This document shows positions 60,557 to 64,000 of a stretch of 64,000 bases of DNA, piece after piece. Source of the DNA: Streptococcus caballi DSM 19004 (lineage in GTDB: Bacteria > Bacillota > Bacilli > Lactobacillales > Streptococcaceae); assembly GCF_000379985.1 (NCBI RefSeq), contig NZ_KB904107.1, forward strand, positions 1-64,000. The letters run 5' to 3'. The position numbers and the translations under genes are program-made. Below the pieces are notes generated by a model, which was given only the letters and a program-made list of their open reading frames with translations, was not told where the DNA came from and searched no databases. Each line of letters begins with the position of its first letter. Position 1 is the first letter of the stretch.

Positions 60557-61912
60557 ATGAAATCAATTAAAACATTTGCAAATAAAAAGGTTCTGGTGCT
60601 TGGTTTAGCCAAATCAGGAGAAGCTGCCGCCCGTCTTTTGGCTAAACTTGGTGCCATTGTTACGGTTAACGATGGCAAACCTTTTGATGAAAACCCATCA
60701 GCACAGGCTCTTCTTGAAGAAGGTATTAAGGTCATATGTGGTAGTCATCCTTTGGAACTCTTGGATGAAAATTTTGAACTTATGGTTAAAAATCCAGGTA
60801 TTCGCTATGATAATCCAATGGTAGCACGTGCACGTGAAAAGAAGATTCCTGTTATTACCGAGGTTGAATTGGCTTATTTGATTTCGGATGCGCCAATTAT
60901 TGGTATTACAGGTTCAAACGGTAAAACAACAACGACTACCATGATTGCAGAAACCTTGAATAATGGTGGTCAATCTGGTCTTTTGTCTGGCAACATTGGT
61001 TTTCCTGCTTCAGAGGTTGCACAAACCGCTACCGACCAGGATGTGCTAGTTATGGAGCTGTCTTCTTTCCAATTGATGGGAATTGAAGCTTTTCACCCAC
61101 ATATTGCAGTTATTACTAACCTGATGCCGACTCATATTGATTATCATGGTTCTTTTGACGACTATGTTGCAGCCAAGTGGAATATTCAAAAAAATATGGC
61201 TACTCAAGATTTTTTAGTTCTTAATTTTAACCAAGATTTGGCAAAAGAATTGGCACAAAAGACACAAGCGACCGTCGTTCCCTTCTCAACAACTGAAAAG
61301 GTTGACGGAGCTTATCTAGAAAATGGCACCCTTTACTTTAAAGGCGAGGCTATCATGCAGGCAAACGAAGTTGGTGTGCCAGGAAGTCATAATGTGGAAA
61401 ATGCTCTTGCCACTATCGCTGTTGCTAAATTATCAGGCATTGCTACTGATGCTATCAAGGAAACTTTGGCTCATTTTGGTGGTGTTAAACACCGTCTTCA
61501 GGCTCTTGGTGAAATTACCGGTGTTACATTCTACAATGATTCCAAGTCAACCAATATTTTGGCAACTCAAAAAGCGCTTTCTGGCTTTGACAATAGCAAA
61601 GTCATTCTCATCGCTGGCGGTCTTGACCGTGGCAATGAATTTGATGAGTTGGTGCCTGACATTACTGGTCTTAAACTCATGGTTATTCTTGGAGAATCTG
61701 CTCCGCGCGTTAAACGTGCAGCGGATAAGGCTGGAGTAGCTTATGTTGACGCTAAAAATGTTTCGGACGCGGCTCATATTGCCTTTGAAAATGCTAGCGC
61801 GGGCGATGTCGTTCTCCTCAGCCCGGCCAATGCTAGCTGGGATATGTATAAGAACTTTGAAGTCCGCGGTGACGAATTCATTGCTGCCTTTGAAGCTATC
61901 AAGGGAGAATAA
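60557..61912 (+). CDS. murD: UDP-N-acetylmuramoylalanine-D-glutamate ligase
   Basis: A 451-residue cytosolic Mur ligase that adds D-glutamate to UDP-MurNAc-L-Ala. The N-terminal UDP-binding part starts [20 protein letters not shown], the ATP loop is [19 protein letters not shown] (about residues 114-132), the Mur motif [19 protein letters not shown] follows, and [16 protein letters not shown] is the third hallmark. It starts the cell-wall/division run murD-murG-divIB; murG begins 2 nt after its stop. Confidence 0.96.
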   Translation: MKSIKTFANKKVLVLGLAKSGEAAARLLAKLGAIVTVNDGKPFDENPSAQALLEEGIKVICGSHPLELLDENFELMVKNPGIRYDNPMVARAREKKIPVITEVELAYLISDAPIIGITGSNGKTTTTTMIAETLNNGGQSGLLSGNIGFPASEVAQTATDQDVLVMELSSFQLMGIEAFHPHIAVITNLMPTHIDYHGSFDDYVAAKWNIQKNMATQDFLVLNFNQDLAKELAQKTQATVVPFSTTEKVDGAYLENGTLYFKGEAIMQANEVGVPGSHNVENALATIAVAKLSGIATDAIKETLAHFGGVKHRLQALGEITGVTFYNDSKSTNILATQKALSGFDNSKVILIAGGLDRGNEFDELVPDITGLKLMVILGESAPRVKRAADKAGVAYVDAKNVSDAAHIAFENASAGDVVLLSPANASWDMYKNFEVRGDEFIAAFEAIKGE

Positions 61913-61914
61913 TC

Positions 61915-63000
61915 ATGGTCAAGAAAATTGTTTTTACGGGCGGCGGGACTGTTGGTCATGTTACTCTTAATTTGATTTTGATTCCTAAGTTCCTAAAGGA
62001 TGGTTGGGAGGTTCACTATATTGGTGACAAGCATGGTATTGAGCATGAGCAGATTGAAAAATCTGGGCTTGACGTGACCTTTCATTCTATTGCGACAGGG
62101 AAACTCCGTCGTTATTTCTCATGGCAAAATCTGTTGGACATTTTTAAAGTTGGTTGGGGTGTTCTTCAGTCTCTGGCTATTATTGCAAGAATTCGTCCGC
62201 AAGCTCTTTTTTCAAAAGGTGGTTTCGTATCCGTTCCACCAGTAATCGCAGCCAAAACTTTGGGTGTTCCTGTCTTTGTCCATGAGTCTGATTTGTCTAT
62301 GGGGCTTGCAAACAAAATCGCCTATAAGTTTGCGACAACCATGTACACAACATTTGAACAAGCTCAAGGTTTGACAAAAGCTAAACACGTTGGAGCCATC
62401 ACTAAAGTTGGTGTTAAAAAGGCTGTCCTTAGCCAGACTGATTCGGCTGAGCTTGACCAAATCAAGAAAAACTTTAACCCCAGTTTAAAAACCTTGCTTT
62501 TTATCGGAGGCTCCGCTGGGGCACGTGTTTTTAATGAATTTATCAGCCAAACACCAGAATTAACTGAACTCTTCAATGTGATTAATATCTCGGGTGACAA
62601 GTCACTAAATACATTGACCAAACATCTTTATCGTGTGGATTATGTGACAGATTTGTATCAACCTCTTATGGATTTGGCAGATGTGGTGGTGACCCGAGGC
62701 GGTTCTAATACGATTTTTGAGTTGGTTGCCATGCGTAAGTTGCACCTCATTGTTCCACTTGGGAAAGAAGCTTCTCGCGGTGACCAGCTGGAGAATGCGG
62801 CTTATTTTGAAAAGAGAGGCTACGCCCGTCAACTGCAAGAGCCAGAACTGACTTTTGAAAACTTAAAGAAAGAAGTCGCTCAGCTATTATCTCAAAAGGA
62901 AAAATATGAAAATACGATGGCAAATTCAAGTGAGATCAAGTCACAGGAGGCTTTTTATGATCTGTTGACGACTGATATTGCCCAAGTTAAAGGAAAATAG
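61915..63000 (+). CDS. murG: UDP-N-acetylglucosamine-N-acetylmuramyl-(pentapeptide) pyrophosphoryl-undecaprenol GlcNAc transferase
   Basis: A 361-residue GT-B glycosyltransferase that turns lipid I into lipid II at the inner face of the membrane. The first G loop is [13 protein letters not shown] (residues 8-20), the acceptor side includes [15 protein letters not shown] and [14 protein letters not shown] (with Ser where most have Asn/Asp), and the UDP-GlcNAc site is [19 protein letters not shown]. The streptococcal form of the VTL segment is usual. RBS AAGGGAG lies 9 nt upstream; divIB starts directly behind its stop. Confidence 0.95.
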   Translation: MVKKIVFTGGGTVGHVTLNLILIPKFLKDGWEVHYIGDKHGIEHEQIEKSGLDVTFHSIATGKLRRYFSWQNLLDIFKVGWGVLQSLAIIARIRPQALFSKGGFVSVPPVIAAKTLGVPVFVHESDLSMGLANKIAYKFATTMYTTFEQAQGLTKAKHVGAITKVGVKKAVLSQTDSAELDQIKKNFNPSLKTLLFIGGSAGARVFNEFISQTPELTELFNVINISGDKSLNTLTKHLYRVDYVTDLYQPLMDLADVVVTRGGSNTIFELVAMRKLHLIVPLGKEASRGDQLENAAYFEKRGYARQLQEPELTFENLKKEVAQLLSQKEKYENTMANSSEIKSQEAFYDLLTTDIAQVKGK

Positions 63001-64000
63001 ATGACCAAAAAGAAAAAAGATGACAAGCAGGAAAAAGAAGAGGTTGTGCTGACAGAATGGCAGAAGCGTAATATTGAATTTTTAAAGCGAAAGAAAGCTC
63101 AGAAGGAGGAAGCAGAAGAAAAACTTCGAGAGCGAAAGGAAAGATTTCATAGAGCTAATTTAGAAGAAAAAGAAGAGGGAAGGGGCAAGTCTCCAAAGAC
63201 TGCTCCTGAGGAAGAAAAATCTCCTAAAAAGCCCAAGAAAAAAAAGCGTCCAAGTAAAAAAATTAAGGCTTTAAAGAAGTCCTCCCCTGTTTTAATTGTG
63301 GCTAGCTTAGTGATGCTGGTTTCGCTCTTTTTGATTTCGCCCTTTAGCAAGCAAGGAGGTGTAACGGTTACTGGAAATTCTCATGTGTTGACTGAAGAGT
63401 TACTGCAGAGTTCAGGCATAAAAAAGACAGATTATATTTCCAGTCTATACATTAATCATGCAAGTTATGAAGCTAAGATTAAGGCGTCTAGTCCTTGGGT
63501 GAAAAGTGCTAGGCTTACTTATCAATTTCCCAACCGTTTTGAACTAAGGATCAAAGAATACGATGTTTTAGCCTATACTCAGACGGATTCTGGCTATCAA
63601 CCTATTCTTGAAACAGGAGCTCGAGTCGAAGCGATTAATGCGTCGGAATTGCCAGAGAAATACCTCGTTATCAATCTATCGGATGAGGCTGCTATTCAAA
63701 AACTTAACGTCAGTCTGTCAAAACTTGATAAGAACTTGGTCAAGGAAATCAAGACAATCAATTCGGCTGATTCTAAATCAACAACTGATTTACTATCGCT
63801 TGAGATGCATGATGGACATATGGTGCGTGTTCCTTTGTCAGAAATTGAAACAAAGTTGCCTTATTATGACAAAATCAAAAAGACACTTCAAGATGCTACT
63901 ATTGTTGATATGGAAGTTGGTATTTATACAACTACGGCTGATATTGAAGCGCAGCCTGCACCAGAAACATCAGAGAGTTCTGAAACAACGGTTTCAACAG
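63001..64000 (+). CDS. divIB: Cell division protein DivIB/FtsQ, 3' end beyond the window
   Basis: The frame from ATG 63001 stays open to base 64000 (333 codons) and continues outside. Residues 1-93 are a long charged cytosolic tail rich in Lys and Glu, 96-114 a transmembrane helix (VLIVASLVMLVSLFLISPF), about 119-190 the POTRA domain (VTVTGNSHVLTEELLQSSGI), then the beta domain (RFELRIKEYDVLAYTQ). A Ser/Thr/Glu-rich tail begins at the window end. DivIB joins DivIC and FtsL in the divisome. The ATG follows the murG stop codon without a gap. Confidence 0.93.
   Translation, partial: MTKKKKDDKQEKEEVVLTEWQKRNIEFLKRKKAQKEEAEEKLRERKERFHRANLEEKEEGRGKSPKTAPEEEKSPKKPKKKKRPSKKIKALKKSSPVLIVASLVMLVSLFLISPFSKQGGVTVTGNSHVLTEELLQSSGIKKTDYISSLYINHASYEAKIKASSPWVKSARLTYQFPNRFELRIKEYDVLAYTQTDSGYQPILETGARVEAINASELPEKYLVINLSDEAAIQKLNVSLSKLDKNLVKEIKTINSADSKSTTDLLSLEMHDGHMVRVPLSEIETKLPYYDKIKKTLQDATIVDMEVGIYTTTADIEAQPAPETSESSETTVST

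Overview
This is low-GC Firmicute DNA from a Streptococcus. The murD-murG-divIB order, the rsmD-coaD-sepM run, glcK-rhodanese-typA-DUF3165, DUF1912, YutD and a Dpr gene with PerR boxes are all streptococcal. A complete trp operon, an oleate hydratase and a cytosolic fumarate-reductase-like flavoprotein suggest the S. bovis/equinus (gallolyticus) complex; that species-level guess is an inference, not shown by any marker gene here.

Layout. 1-5 kb: a broken IS3-type orfA at the edge, then DUF960, a DUF402 nucleotide phosphatase and recX on the minus strand, followed by a TPR-like gene and rlmD on the plus strand. 4.7-10.2 kb: an anaerobic-metabolism module with an AraC regulator, an OFA-type MFS transporter, and a divergent two-gene flavin reductase / 2-enoate reductase operon under apparent CcpA (cre) control. 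10.2-12.4 kb: a decayed zone with a dispersed repeat, three gene remnants and a tRNA-Thr(GGT), then DUF1912 and a small HhH protein. 12.7-20 kb: a T-box leader followed by acetyltransferases, a P-loop protein, a second HhH protein, a DUF5710 protein and finally valS. 20-22.8 kb: an AT-rich two-gene island (ParB-like protein with a HEPN-like C-terminus plus a Dam-type adenine methylase), the best candidate here for an uncharacterised defence-like system.

23-36.7 kb: a broken membrane-protein gene, TetR plus oleate hydratase, YjbR-EVE, asnA, a second copy of the dispersed repeat, a secreted coiled-coil protein, rsmD-coaD-sepM, a 5'-nucleotidase-like enzyme, yutD, rlmN and vanZ-like. 36.7-45.8 kb: a heterodimeric ABC exporter behind a long structured leader, an ABC/DesKR-like two-component operon ending in a tiny membrane peptide, and an AbrB-DUF998 membrane protein. 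45.8-53 kb: tandem Trp T-box elements and a trp operon (chorismate mutase-like gene, then trpEGDCFBA). 53-64 kb: alcohol dehydrogenase, nth, a short prepilin peptidase, dpr, yqgQ-glcK-rhodanese, a degenerate 42-bp repeat, typA, DUF3165, murD, murG and the start of divIB, which runs off the window.

Cross-cutting signals: several genes (recX, rsmD, the 5'-nucleotidase, yqgQ, possibly murD) have an extended -10 promoter ending 6-9 nt before the ATG and so look leaderless. A structured repeat of about 230-260 bp occurs twice, each time next to a Rho-independent terminator that is itself duplicated on the far side.
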